A stretch of 48,306 nt of DNA, taken from the NCBI GenBank assembly GCA_013002205.1, contig JABDKN010000313.1, forward strand, positions 1-48,306. The letters run 5' to 3'. Below the pieces are notes generated by a model. That model did not search any database. It saw only the letters and a list, made by a program, of their open reading frames with translations, and had not been told where the DNA came from. The stretch comes from Granulosicoccus sp. (GTDB taxonomy: Bacteria > Pseudomonadota > Gammaproteobacteria > Granulosicoccales > Granulosicoccaceae). The position numbers and the translations under genes are program-made. How positions within the stretch are numbered: position 1 is the stretch's first letter; every line of letters starts with the position of its first letter. Positions 17,638 to 26,232 of the stretch are shown here, one piece after another.

Positions 17638-20226
17638 TTATTCATGCCCCCCCGGGCCAGTGTTGTCAGGGGTCACCGATTCCAGCGGCAGCTCCAACGT
17701 GATACGCGTGCCTTCTGCGGTATTGCTGGCAGCGACCTTGCCCTGGTGAAGGGATACGACACGTGCCACCAGCGCAAGCCCCAGGCCAATGCCCTTGAAC
17801 CGAGCCGCTGTTTTCGCATCGCGTTTGAAACGAGTGAACAGCAGGTCCAGCATGTCAGGGTCGATTCCCACACCCTGGTCATCGATCGTCAACACGGCTT
17901 TCTCGCCCTGCCTGAACAGATGCACGCGCACGGTCGTATTCTCGGGGGAGAACTTGATCGCGTTACTCAGGATATTGCTGATGGCACGCTCCAGAGACGT
18001 TGCATCGCCGTCGACCCACAAATCATCATCAGCAGTATCCACATCGAACTGAATGCTGTTGCTGAGTGCCTGTGGCAACAGCTGGTCCAGAGAATTATCG
18101 AGAACGGCATTGATCAGCACGGCTACGAATTTGCCTTCCGACAGGCTGTCTGCACGGGCCACGTGCAGCAGGTCATCCATCATTACCAGACTGTTCTGAA
18201 TGTTCTGCTCGATACGCGGATCGCTGTCCTGGTCCAGCAGGTACAGAGCAGAAATCAGTGGTGATCGAAGATCATGCGACAGGTAGTCCACCATCTCGGC
18301 ACGTGCACGCTCTGCTGTACGTATGTCGGTGACGTCCAGCACACTGACACAAATCAGCCGCTCGGAGAGTTTCTCACCCACGGCATTGAAGCTGACGACC
18401 AGCTCATGCTCCTCGGCGCTGTAGGTGAGTTGACAGGGCGTGCACTCCAGTATGAGTTTCTGGAAGCGTTCCGGCATTTCGGCCTCGCCGTCATGCCAAT
18501 CGACACAGTGCACGAAATCGACGAACTCACCGCGCTCACGGAACCCTGCCACCATGGTGTAGATCAGCCGATTGGCGCGTATGCACTCCCCTGCCGCATT
18601 CCACACGGCAAATCCGATGGGACTGCCATCGAGTATCGTGTCCGAGAACACCCTCACGCTGCGCAGCCACTCCAGCTGTTCGCTGAGCTTCAGTGCATTG
18701 GATTGCAGCTTTTCGATGGAGCCAGTCAGGGCGGTGGACTGACCACGCGAACGCACACGTGCCAGATTGTTAACGTACTGAGTGATGGGTCGACTGTACG
18801 CCGGGTCCATAATGGCGATCTCGATCAACAGCGGTTGCTTGCCCGGGTATCGACGTGCGTGAACGCCGCGTCGTGCCAGCCAGCTCCCCTCATTACCCTC
18901 GACAGAGTACTCGGGCAATCCGCTCCCGCCCCTGTAGCTCTGTCCGCCTACGGTGAAACGCCATCCCTGAATGGGCAGGTGCCGTTGCGCTGACTTGAAG
19001 AAACTGGCCAGCAACTCGTTACTCGTGCTGTCACGCCTGGGCAGATAGGGTTCCAGTTTTGCGCCTTCTCTCTCCAGGAACCGGTTGACGTACTCCAGGC
19101 GATGCCAGCTCCACAACAGGTAGCTGGCCAGTATGGGGATACTGGCCGACAGCGGCGCATACCAGAGTCGACCGTAGCGATACAGCAGGAAACTGATCAA
19201 TACCGGCATGCCGGCCCCGAGTACCGCCGACAGCAACCCCCATCGAGGTGGCGCCCGGGAATACAGGAGCAGCATGATCGGCAACAGCAGCAATGCCACC
19301 AGGACGTTGAGATAGTTGCTGATCCGTGTCACCAGACTCTGATCGCGAAGTGCCGAGAACACATTGGCATGTATCTCGATACCCGGCACCGGCTGGTCCA
19401 GCGCCGACACCGGTGTTGGCACGACATCGCCAAGCCCTGTCGTGGTCATGCCGACGAACACGATCTTTCCGGAGAGCTGCCCGCGAGGCACATCGCCGCG
19501 CAATATGTCCACCGCCGCGATACGCCGGAATGAGCCATTGGGGCCATAGAATGGAATCAGCACCTCATGGTTTTCCACCCATTGGCCTTCGGTGCCATCT
19601 CGCTTCAAAAAGCGACCAGGCAGTGGATCGGGCATGACGCCCAGCGCATTCAGGGCTGCCAGGGACAACGCTGGCCAGTGTGACTGATTGAATCCGGATT
19701 TGAGAAAAATCCGGCGCACGATGCCATCGTCATCGATAGGCAGGAATATATGCCCGATATCGGTCACGTTGCGTGTGATTGCCGGAATCGGCAGGGATTC
19801 GCTGGCAATGCTGCCGCGCCCTCCCTCTGTCAATACCGGCAGAATCGATATCGGCAGTGCACGAATCGCCTGCGCCAGGCGCTGGTCGCCATCAGGATCA
19901 CTGGACGGTTCGACATACAGCAAATCCACGACCACCGCCCGGGCGCCGTGAGACTGCAACTGCTCGAGCAGGCGGGCCTGCAGTTCGCGCGGCCACGGCC
20001 AGCGTCCCAGCTCATTGAGACTGCGGGAGTCGATGGCAGCGATGACCACATCGGTGGGCACTGCGCGCTGATGCGCCCGTACCCAGGAATCGTGCAACAG
20101 CCTGTCCACCTTGTGCGTGGCATCACTCCACTGCAACAGCCACACCAGAACCAGCAACGTACACAGGAACAACAGCAGGCCTTTGAGCGTAATCCTGCGC
20201 TGACCAGCTATGGAGATGCGCTTCAT
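17638..20226 (-). CDS. CHASE2-domain sensor histidine kinase
   Basis: An 862-residue membrane kinase. After one N-terminal membrane segment (about 16-33) comes a CHASE2 sensor (about 35-300; VVIAAIDSRSLNELGRWPW, later GKIVFVGMTTTGLGD). Three membrane segments lie at about 305-375. A PAS-like region (about 525-635) leads to the dimerisation helix with phospho-acceptor His651 in YLSHDLRSP. The ATPase domain has N-box NILSNAIKFSP, DDQGVGI, and KGIGLGLALV. CHASE2 faces outside in this family. It is 42 bp downstream of the OmpR-type regulator gene on the same strand, so the two are probably cognate. The signal is unknown. Confidence 0.93.
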   Translation of the reverse strand: MKRISIAGQRRITLKGLLLFLCTLLVLVWLLQWSDATHKVDRLLHDSWVRAHQRAVPTDVVIAAIDSRSLNELGRWPWPRELQARLLEQLQSHGARAVVVDLLYVEPSSDPDGDQRLAQAIRALPISILPVLTEGGRGSIASESLPIPAITRNVTDIGHIFLPIDDDGIVRRIFLKSGFNQSHWPALSLAALNALGVMPDPLPGRFLKRDGTEGQWVENHEVLIPFYGPNGSFRRIAAVDILRGDVPRGQLSGKIVFVGMTTTGLGDVVPTPVSALDQPVPGIEIHANVFSALRDQSLVTRISNYLNVLVALLLLPIMLLLYSRAPPRWGLLSAVLGAGMPVLISFLLYRYGRLWYAPLSASIPILASYLLWSWHRLEYVNRFLEREGAKLEPYLPRRDSTSNELLASFFKSAQRHLPIQGWRFTVGGQSYRGGSGLPEYSVEGNEGSWLARRGVHARRYPGKQPLLIEIAIMDPAYSRPITQYVNNLARVRSRGQSTALTGSIEKLQSNALKLSEQLEWLRSVRVFSDTILDGSPIGFAVWNAAGECIRANRLIYTMVAGFRERGEFVDFVHCVDWHDGEAEMPERFQKLILECTPCQLTYSAEEHELVVSFNAVGEKLSERLICVSVLDVTDIRTAERARAEMVDYLSHDLRSPLISALYLLDQDSDPRIEQNIQNSLVMMDDLLHVARADSLSEGKFVAVLINAVLDNSLDQLLPQALSNSIQFDVDTADDDLWVDGDATSLERAISNILSNAIKFSPENTTVRVHLFRQGEKAVLTIDDQGVGIDPDMLDLLFTRFKRDAKTAARFKGIGLGLALVARVVSLHQGKVAASNTAEGTRITLELPLESVTPDNTGPGGHE

Positions 20227-20268
20227 GGATCGTAGCTTGGCGAAAAACGGTTGCCAGGAAACGACTGA

Positions 20269-20976
20269 TCAGGTATTGCCGGTGTGTTCTTCCAGGCGGT
20301 AACCATGCTGGTAGATGGAGGTAAGCTTCCATCGCTCGGACGCCAGCAGCTTGAGTTTCTTGCGCAGTCTGCTTGCATGGGTATCGACCGTGCGGGTGTT
20401 CAGTTCTGCCGATGTACCCCAGACCGAGGTGAGCAGGTGTTGCCGAGACAGTACTCGACCGCGATTGCGAAACATGAACAAGGCCAGTTCGTATTCCTTT
20501 TCAGTGAGCTTGATGACTTCATCATGCAGTCGAACCTGGCGATTTGCGGTATCGAATACATAGGGGGGACACTCCAGTATTTCGGTCTCTGGCTGAGCCC
20601 TGCGTGCCAGGGCATACAGGCGCGCCAGCAGCTCATGCTGCCGCACCGGCTTGGCCAGGTAGTCGTCCGCGCCTGCTCGCAGCGCCATCACAATGTCTTC
20701 TTCAGCCTGTCGCGCAGTAGCAAAAATAACTGGTATGTCGCTGGTGAGTGTCTTCCTTATCCAGTGCAGCACTTCCAGGCCGGAACTGCCACTCTGCAGC
20801 GTCCAGTCGAGTACGACTACATCGTAGCTGGATTTTCGGAACGCTCGCTGAAACTGCTCTGCAGTGTGGAAGACGCCGCAGTGATAGCCTTTGCTTTCTA
20901 TCCACCCGCTGACACGGGCGGCCTGCTCGCTATTGTCCTCCAGCAGGGCAATACGCAAGTTCTGCCTGTCGCTCAT
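20269..20976 (-). CDS. OmpR/PhoB-type response regulator
   Basis: A 235-residue two-domain regulator. The receiver domain (about 6-120) has acidic residues in LLEDN, phospho-acceptor Asp57 in VVVLDWTL, a Thr/Ala switch at IFATAR and Lys in DDYLAKPV. The C-terminal winged helix (about 135-230) reads KLTEKEYELALFMF, then VLSRQHLL and NTRTVDTHASRLRKKL. It is followed by the CHASE2 kinase, so the two form a regulator-first two-component operon. The 245 bp upstream (20977-21221) hold its probable promoter; I found no clear operator there. Targets are unknown. Confidence 0.93.
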   Translation of the reverse strand: MSDRQNLRIALLEDNSEQAARVSGWIESKGYHCGVFHTAEQFQRAFRKSSYDVVVLDWTLQSGSSGLEVLHWIRKTLTSDIPVIFATARQAEEDIVMALRAGADDYLAKPVRQHELLARLYALARRAQPETEILECPPYVFDTANRQVRLHDEVIKLTEKEYELALFMFRNRGRVLSRQHLLTSVWGTSAELNTRTVDTHASRLRKKLKLLASERWKLTSIYQHGYRLEEHTGNT

Positions 20977-21221
20977 GAATTCTCTTTTCCTGACAATACA
21001 CAGCAGTGTTACCTAATGTGCGGCCAACTGCAAACAGTGACCTGTGTATGCGCTGAATCACACAGGCCCCTCGATGAGTCGGCTGCATTCCCTGTCAGCG
21101 GCGCAACTGGCCAGCTGGAACAACAGTGTACTGGATATGAAGGCAAGTACGCTCGATGGCTGTGTAGCCGGATCGACCCTGTTGACTCAGGGTATGCTCG
21201 CCCAGTGCCTGTCGTAGCGGA

Positions 21222-21866
21222 TCAGTCCTGATGATTTAGCTTCAACGGGTTGAAATACTGGCGCCCACCTTCGAATTCGCTGATGATGGTGGCCAGTCGT
21301 GCGACCTCGGCCGACTCATCCGCCAGATTGATGTCTGCGGCATTGACGATCAGCAGCGGAGTCCGGGTATACCCGAGAAAGAAGCGCTCATACAGGGCAC
21401 CCAGCTGCTGCAGATAGTTGCTGTCGATGCGCTGCTCGTGCCCCAGTCCCCGTCTCTCGATCCGTTCGATGAGACGTTCCAGCGGTGCCTGCAGGTAGAT
21501 CACCAGATCAGGCTGTGGCACGTTGGCTACCTGCTGCTCGAAGATCTGCGAATACATCCACCATTCAGTGTGATCCAGGGTCAATTCGGCAAACAGCCGG
21601 TCTTTGTCCAGCAGGAAATCGGCCACGATGGGTTGCGTCGGATTCACCACGGCCGGATTTCTCAATGACGCCAGGCGGGACACCAGAAAGTGCAATTGCG
21701 TGTGCAATGCAGCACTCGCAGGGTCCCTGTAAAACGCCTTCAGATACGGATTGGTCGAATCGGTATCGGTCAGGAAACTGGCCTTGAAATGGGTGGCCAG
21801 TTGTGTGGCAAGAGTCGTCTTGCCGACTCCGATCGGTCCTTCGATGGCTATGAACTGATATTTCAT
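21222..21866 (-). CDS. Deoxynucleoside kinase (dNK family)
   Basis: A 214-residue P-loop kinase of the dCK/dGK/dNK family, which phosphorylates deoxynucleosides in salvage. Walker A is IEGPIGVGKTTLA (about residues 8-20). The VADFLLDKDRLFAELTL segment, DLVIYLQAPLERLIERIERRG lid area and ERF helix fit the family. The frame is open to 22040, but the ATG at 21866 begins right at the first strand. It follows folK by 62 bp on the same strand, where many gammaproteobacteria have panB/panC instead. Substrate (dA, dG or dC) cannot be read reliably. It ends the hslR-pcnB-folK-dNK series. Confidence 0.85.
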   Translation of the reverse strand: MKYQFIAIEGPIGVGKTTLATQLATHFKASFLTDTDSTNPYLKAFYRDPASAALHTQLHFLVSRLASLRNPAVVNPTQPIVADFLLDKDRLFAELTLDHTEWWMYSQIFEQQVANVPQPDLVIYLQAPLERLIERIERRGLGHEQRIDSNYLQQLGALYERFFLGYTRTPLLIVNAADINLADESAEVARLATIISEFEGGRQYFNPLKLNHQD

Positions 21867-21928
21867 ATAGTAATTGTAGCTGCACTTTCGTGCCACGCAT
21901 GAAATCAGGAGGGCTGGCGAAAGGCGGT

Positions 21929-22432
21929 TTAACCTTCTTCGTGAACCCGGATGCCAAAATGTTGACAGTTGCGTCGCAGGCTTTCCACTGAACCTAGTCC
22001 CGGCACATGAAGGCCAGGGCTGAGCTCCGCCAGCGGCCATAGCACAAAGGAGCGCATACCCAGGCCCGCATGCGGTACCTGCAGATCCGGCGTGTCGATC
22101 AGTTCTTCACCGTAGAGAAGGATATCCAGATCCAGCGGCCGCATACCCCAGCGAGGTCCACCCTGCTGTCTTCCATGCCCTCGTTCTATCGACTGCAGCT
22201 GTTGCAGCAGGGATGCTGCGGAGCCAGTGTAGTCGAACCGGCAGACCGCGTTCAGAAAGTCCGGCTGGTCCTGCGGTCCCATGGGGCGGGTTTCATACAC
22301 TGACGAACTGCGCAATGCACACACACCCGGAAGTGATGCGATTGCAGACAATGCCTGGCGGATGTGACTGACACGATCGCCCTGGTTGCTGCCCAGACCC
22401 ACGTAAACCCGGGTTTCGCCCTGACGCGTCAC
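21929..22432 (-). CDS. folK: 2-amino-4-hydroxy-6-hydroxymethyldihydropteridine pyrophosphokinase
   Basis: HPPK transfers pyrophosphate from ATP to hydroxymethyl-dihydropterin in folate synthesis. The 167-residue protein has VYVGLGSNQGDR at the N-terminus, SSSVYETRPMG, PDFLNAVCRF, and the signature RWGMRPLDLDILLYG with the metal-binding aspartates. It ends with the usual VPHAGLGMRSFVLWPLAEL. It starts with GTG 3 bp after the pcnB stop, so translation is probably coupled to pcnB. The pcnB-folK order is common in gammaproteobacteria. Confidence 0.95.
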   Translation of the reverse strand: MTRQGETRVYVGLGSNQGDRVSHIRQALSAIASLPGVCALRSSSVYETRPMGPQDQPDFLNAVCRFDYTGSAASLLQQLQSIERGHGRQQGGPRWGMRPLDLDILLYGEELIDTPDLQVPHAGLGMRSFVLWPLAELSPGLHVPGLGSVESLRRNCQHFGIRVHEEG

Positions 22433-23960
22433 GTTTCAACTTTCAGGCGGCTTGCCCACCCCTGAAGAGCCCTTGTCGCCTCCGGCTCTACGGCGTCGAC
22501 GACGGCGGCGCTTGCGTGGTGGTTTGCTGCTGTTCGCCGCTGCCGAGGATGCATTGTTCGGTTCGCTGTCATGACTCCCCTCATTCGACTCATTCGGCGC
22601 CACAGATTCACCTGCAGAGCGCGATCCTCGATCCCGTTTGTCCGGCCACACTCCCTGCGCGACCGGTCGACCAGCGGCCGCAGCCGACTGCTTCTCCTCC
22701 GAGAGCGTCTGTACGGTAGTCCACCAATTTGCGCTGGACTGCAAACGATCGTCGACCGTGGCGCGCAGGCACAGGAAATCATAGGCGGCTCGAAAACGCC
22801 GATCCTCCATCAGCTTCAAAGCACGCCCGCCCTTGAGCCTTTCCAGTCTTGGCTGCATCTGCCAGATCTCCTTCATCGGCCCGGAGAAACGCCGTGGAAT
22901 GGAAATGACACGTAACTGTCTCGACAGCACCTGGTCGGCAGCGCTTGCCAGGGCGTCGTTGACAGACAGGCCCGCAGCACACTCCGCAAGCGCCTGTTCC
23001 TCGACATCCGGCCATAACATGAATGCCAGCAGATAGGCCGGGGTAATGGGCTTTCCCTGGGCCACGCGCCGATCGGTATTCTGCAGTGCCGCATCCAACA
23101 TTGTTTCCAGCGCTTCGTCGCCTGCCTTGAGACGTTCATCCAGTAATGGGAACAGGTAGTGCAACAGCTCGTGCTCCCGGATCGAATGGAAACTGCGCAG
23201 TGCGTAGCCGCCCTGAAACAGTTTAAGAACCTCTTCGAACAGTCTCGGGGGCGGGGTGGATTTGAGCTCTCCACGAACCTGTCGCATGGCAGCCAGGGTA
23301 TCCTCGGCAATGTCGAAATCGAGTTTGGCGGCCAGTCGGACCGCACGCAGGACGCGCACCGGGTCCTCTTCGCAGCGGGTCACCGGGTCGCCGATCAAGC
23401 GGAAGACGCCGGCATCCAGATCAGCCAGTCCACCCACGTAATCCACGACAGTTCCGTCCACCAGGTTGTAATACAGGGCGTTGACCGAAAAATCCCGGCG
23501 GCAGGCGTCCTCTTCAATAGAGCCGAAAACGTTGTCACGCACGATCCTGCCGGCTGACCCCACCTCGCCCCCTTCCCCTTTGCTGTGCGCCGCTCGAAAA
23601 GTCGCCACCTCGATGATCTCCCGACCATAGACCACGTGCACCAGTCGAAAGCGACGCCCGATGATGCGCGAATTGCGAAAGAGTGCCCGAATGATCTCCG
23701 GGCTTGCATCAGTGGCGACGTCAAAATCCTTGGGCCTCAGTCCGACCAGTGCATCGCGCACACCCCCACCCACCAGGTAGGCTGAATGTCCGGCCTCGTG
23801 CAATTTGTCCAGCACCTTCTGCGCGGAACGAGCGATAGTTTTGCGCGTTACCGCATGATCGGCAGCGGCGATGATGACAGGCTGGTGGGCTGTCCTGCCG
23901 CGACCCTTGCGTGGTTTACGACCAGGTTTACCTGGCCTCGATTGTGAGGTCACCTCGGTG

Positions 23961-23987
23961 GTGTCAGTGTCAGTGTCAGTGTCAGTG
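23961..23987. repeat. GTGTCA hexamer tandem repeat in pcnB
   Basis: Four and a half perfect copies of GTGTCA on the + strand, read by pcnB on the other strand as alternating Thr-Asp. Unit length is a multiple of three, so copy changes would keep frame. Confidence 0.9.
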
Positions 23988-24001
23988 GACCTGGAGCCCG
24001 C

Positions 24002-24066
24002 CACGGAGCCCGAGCCCGAGCCCGAGCCGGAGCCCGAGCCGGAGCCGGAGCCGGAGCCGGAGTCCG
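24002..24066. repeat. GAGCCS hexamer tandem repeat in pcnB
   Basis: About ten near-perfect GAGCCC/GAGCCG units encode the Gly-Ser run of PcnB. The mixture of C and G at the sixth base shows separate sub-blocks, as expected from repeated slippage or unequal exchange. Confidence 0.85.
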
Positions 24067-24121
24067 ACCCGGAGCCTGAACGGTTCCCCGACCCGGTTCC
24101 CGAGTGTGTTTCTGAACGGTT

Positions 24122-24168
24122 CCCCGACTGGGTCCCCGACTGGGTCCCCGACCGGGTCCCCGACCGGG
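24122..24168. repeat. 12-bp tandem repeat in pcnB
   Basis: Four copies of a 12-bp unit CCCCGACYGGGT (two with T, two with C at the variable base). They encode the Ser-Gly-Thr-Gln/Arg repeats of the PcnB insert. Partial diverged copies continue to about 24080. Confidence 0.85.
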
Positions 24169-24254
24169 CCTCATCCACGCCCTGAGCCGGCCCATCAACG
24201 CCCAGCATCTCTCGTGTCTTGTTCAATGCCGAGCGTGACAACCCGGTCAATCTT

Positions 24255-24701
<447 letters not shown>

Positions 24702-24719
24702 TGAACAAAGGCTCACCGC

Positions 24720-25013
24720 ATGAAGTGCTACATTTATCGCAGCTCGATCAAAGAAGGCCTGTACGTGTATCTTGCCGATGAAAACGGACTGGAATGCTTG
24801 CCTGAGCCCGTGATGAAACAGCTGGGAACTCCCGAGTTCTCCATGTCGCTGGACCTGCATCCCGACCGCAAAATGGGCCAGGAGGATGCACGAGCGGTAC
24901 TTGACAATCTGAAATCACAAGGCTTCCATATACAGATGCCACGGGATATCGAACAACAATTGAAGAACATTGCCCTGGCCGCCAGTACCAGGCACAGAGA
25001 AAATCCCCGGTAG
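24720..25013 (+). CDS. YcgL domain-containing protein
   Basis: A 97-residue protein of the YcgL family (UPF0745). The match covers the whole length: MKCYIYRSSIKEGLYVYLA at the start, then PEPVMKQLGTPEFSMSLDL and a C-terminal segment LKSQGFHIQMPRD. The fold is known in E. coli but the function is not. AAAGG lies 8 nt upstream of the ATG. It is divergent from hslR with just 18 bp between the two start codons, so each promoter must lie inside the other gene or be extremely compact. No partner gene follows on this strand. Confidence 0.9.
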   Translation: MKCYIYRSSIKEGLYVYLADENGLECLPEPVMKQLGTPEFSMSLDLHPDRKMGQEDARAVLDNLKSQGFHIQMPRDIEQQLKNIALAASTRHRENPR

Positions 25014-25165
25014 AACTGAAACCACACGAGCCGACCTGACTGGCCCGTAGAAGCAGATCAGGCGTATCGCCCTGCTGCAGCCCGGCAGGTGATTCAGCCG
25101 GTTATCAGCAGGAATATACGACCTCGCACACCGACTTACCAGCCGGCGTACGTTAACAGTTTGTG

Positions 25166-25555
25166 TCAGTCTAGCGGGGCAGTTTGCAGAGGCCCGTCCA
25201 GAGACGCAAAATACGCGGCCAGATCCGCGATGTCCTGGTCAGATAACGCCGCGGCAAAACCTGCCATGATCGCATTCTGGCGCGTACCATCCCGGTAGCT
25301 CTTGAGCGCATGTTCGATGTAGCTGGGGTATTGTCCGGCCAGTACCGGGTTCGTGGGTATTTCAGACACTCCCTGTTCACCGTGGCAGGCAGCACAGGTC
25401 GTAGACTTTTCGGCCCCTGCAGCGGCATCACCAGCCGCCTGCGCGACACCCCCAGGCACAGCCGTGCCCAGCACGACGGCCAGGACAGCCGGCAGGCACA
25501 GTGTACGCGTGCACATTTGCTGCTTCATATCTTTGATGGCATTGAGCATGATCAT
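25166..25555 (-). CDS. Secreted monohaem cytochrome c (class I), second of a pair
   Basis: A 129-residue c-type cytochrome. The N-terminus is a signal peptide (LCLPAVLAVVLGTAVPGGVAQA, cleavage about residue 40). The haem site is CAACH (Cys54, Cys57, His58). The likely axial Met is in AIMAGFAAALSDQD, followed by the family's IADLAAYFASL helix. This is a cytochrome c4/c553-type half-domain that acts as a periplasmic electron carrier. It starts 3 bp after the stop of the related gene at 25559-26002. ATGs at 25528 or 25516 are alternative starts. Redox partner is not visible in the window. Confidence 0.88.
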   Translation of the reverse strand: MIMLNAIKDMKQQMCTRTLCLPAVLAVVLGTAVPGGVAQAAGDAAAGAEKSTTCAACHGEQGVSEIPTNPVLAGQYPSYIEHALKSYRDGTRQNAIMAGFAAALSDQDIADLAAYFASLDGPLQTAPLD

Positions 25556-25558
25556 TGT

Positions 25559-26002
25559 TTATTCTGCCCCCCTGGACGACAGCCAGGCGGCGATATCCTC
25601 GATGTCCTGATCTGACAACAAACCTGCATTGGCCTGCATGGTTGGGTGTGAACGCGTCTTGTCACGGTAGGCCTGCAGGGCGGCGATGAGGTATTCCTCG
25701 TGCTGCCCGGCAATGCGCGGTACGTGATAGGAGGGATAGGTATTCACATAATGCTTGATACCGTGACACCCCAGGCAAGTGTACGCTTTCTCGCCGCCCG
25801 CAGCGGCGTCACCTTCGGCCATCGCCACGGTGCCGGGCAACACAGCACTTGCCGCCAGCGTCAACAGGGCCGCCCGGCACAGACTGGCTGCGCCTGTTAC
25901 ACCTCGCCGGTCTACTGAGCGCACAGCGGAGTCTGCGCCGGGTCGAGCGGCCGTAGCCTGGCCGAAACTCGCCTCGGCGGCGGTGTCACACGTGGATTTC
26001 AT
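25559..26002 (-). CDS. Secreted monohaem cytochrome c (class I), first of a pair
   Basis: A 147-residue c-type cytochrome with haem motif CLGCH (Cys76, Cys79, His80). The probable axial Met is in HPTMQANAGLLSDQD, then a C-terminal IEDIAAWLSS helix. The hydrophobic stretch LCRAALLTLAASAVLPGTVAMA (about 41-62) is the export signal, but it is preceded by 40 polar residues. The true start may therefore be an internal GTG. It resembles its downstream neighbour (GDAAAG-EK, A-QAYRD, LLSDQDI segments), so the pair probably arose by duplication. Together they are equivalent to the two halves of a dihaem cytochrome c4. Confidence 0.85.
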   Translation of the reverse strand: MKSTCDTAAEASFGQATAARPGADSAVRSVDRRGVTGAASLCRAALLTLAASAVLPGTVAMAEGDAAAGGEKAYTCLGCHGIKHYVNTYPSYHVPRIAGQHEEYLIAALQAYRDKTRSHPTMQANAGLLSDQDIEDIAAWLSSRGAE

Positions 26003-26078
26003 TGATCAACTCACACCAAGTTGTAGAAAAGAGAGTGGCTGGTCTTTCGCCTGCAAAGACCCCAAGCCGTCAATTCTA

Positions 26079-26105
26079 GCGGTTGACGCGCACAGCGCCA
26101 ACCGC
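26079..26105. repeat. Strong inverted repeat upstream of the cytochrome pair
   Basis: GCGGTTG and CAACCGC arms enclose a further GCGC/GCGC pair. It lies about 77 bp upstream of the first cytochrome gene and 150 bp downstream of htpG's 3' end. There is no U-tract on either strand. It could be a transcript-end hairpin or a regulator site. The rest of 26003-26232 holds nothing I recognise apart from GGGGTATCCCC just past htpG. Confidence 0.5.
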
Positions 26106-26232
26106 ATATTGCGCTAAATTGAAGACAGCCTGCCGTTGAGCGTCGTCAGCGAGCACTTTCACCAGCGCATGCACCAGCCGTTTCGCCCCCTCGATCCCTT
26201 CATTTGCGGAAAGTGGGGATACCCCTATACCT

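Noticed and set aside
20284-21231. A 315-codon frame antisense to the response regulator
   Set aside because: Most of it is the complement of the regulator gene. The remainder crosses the promoter region and has no domain.
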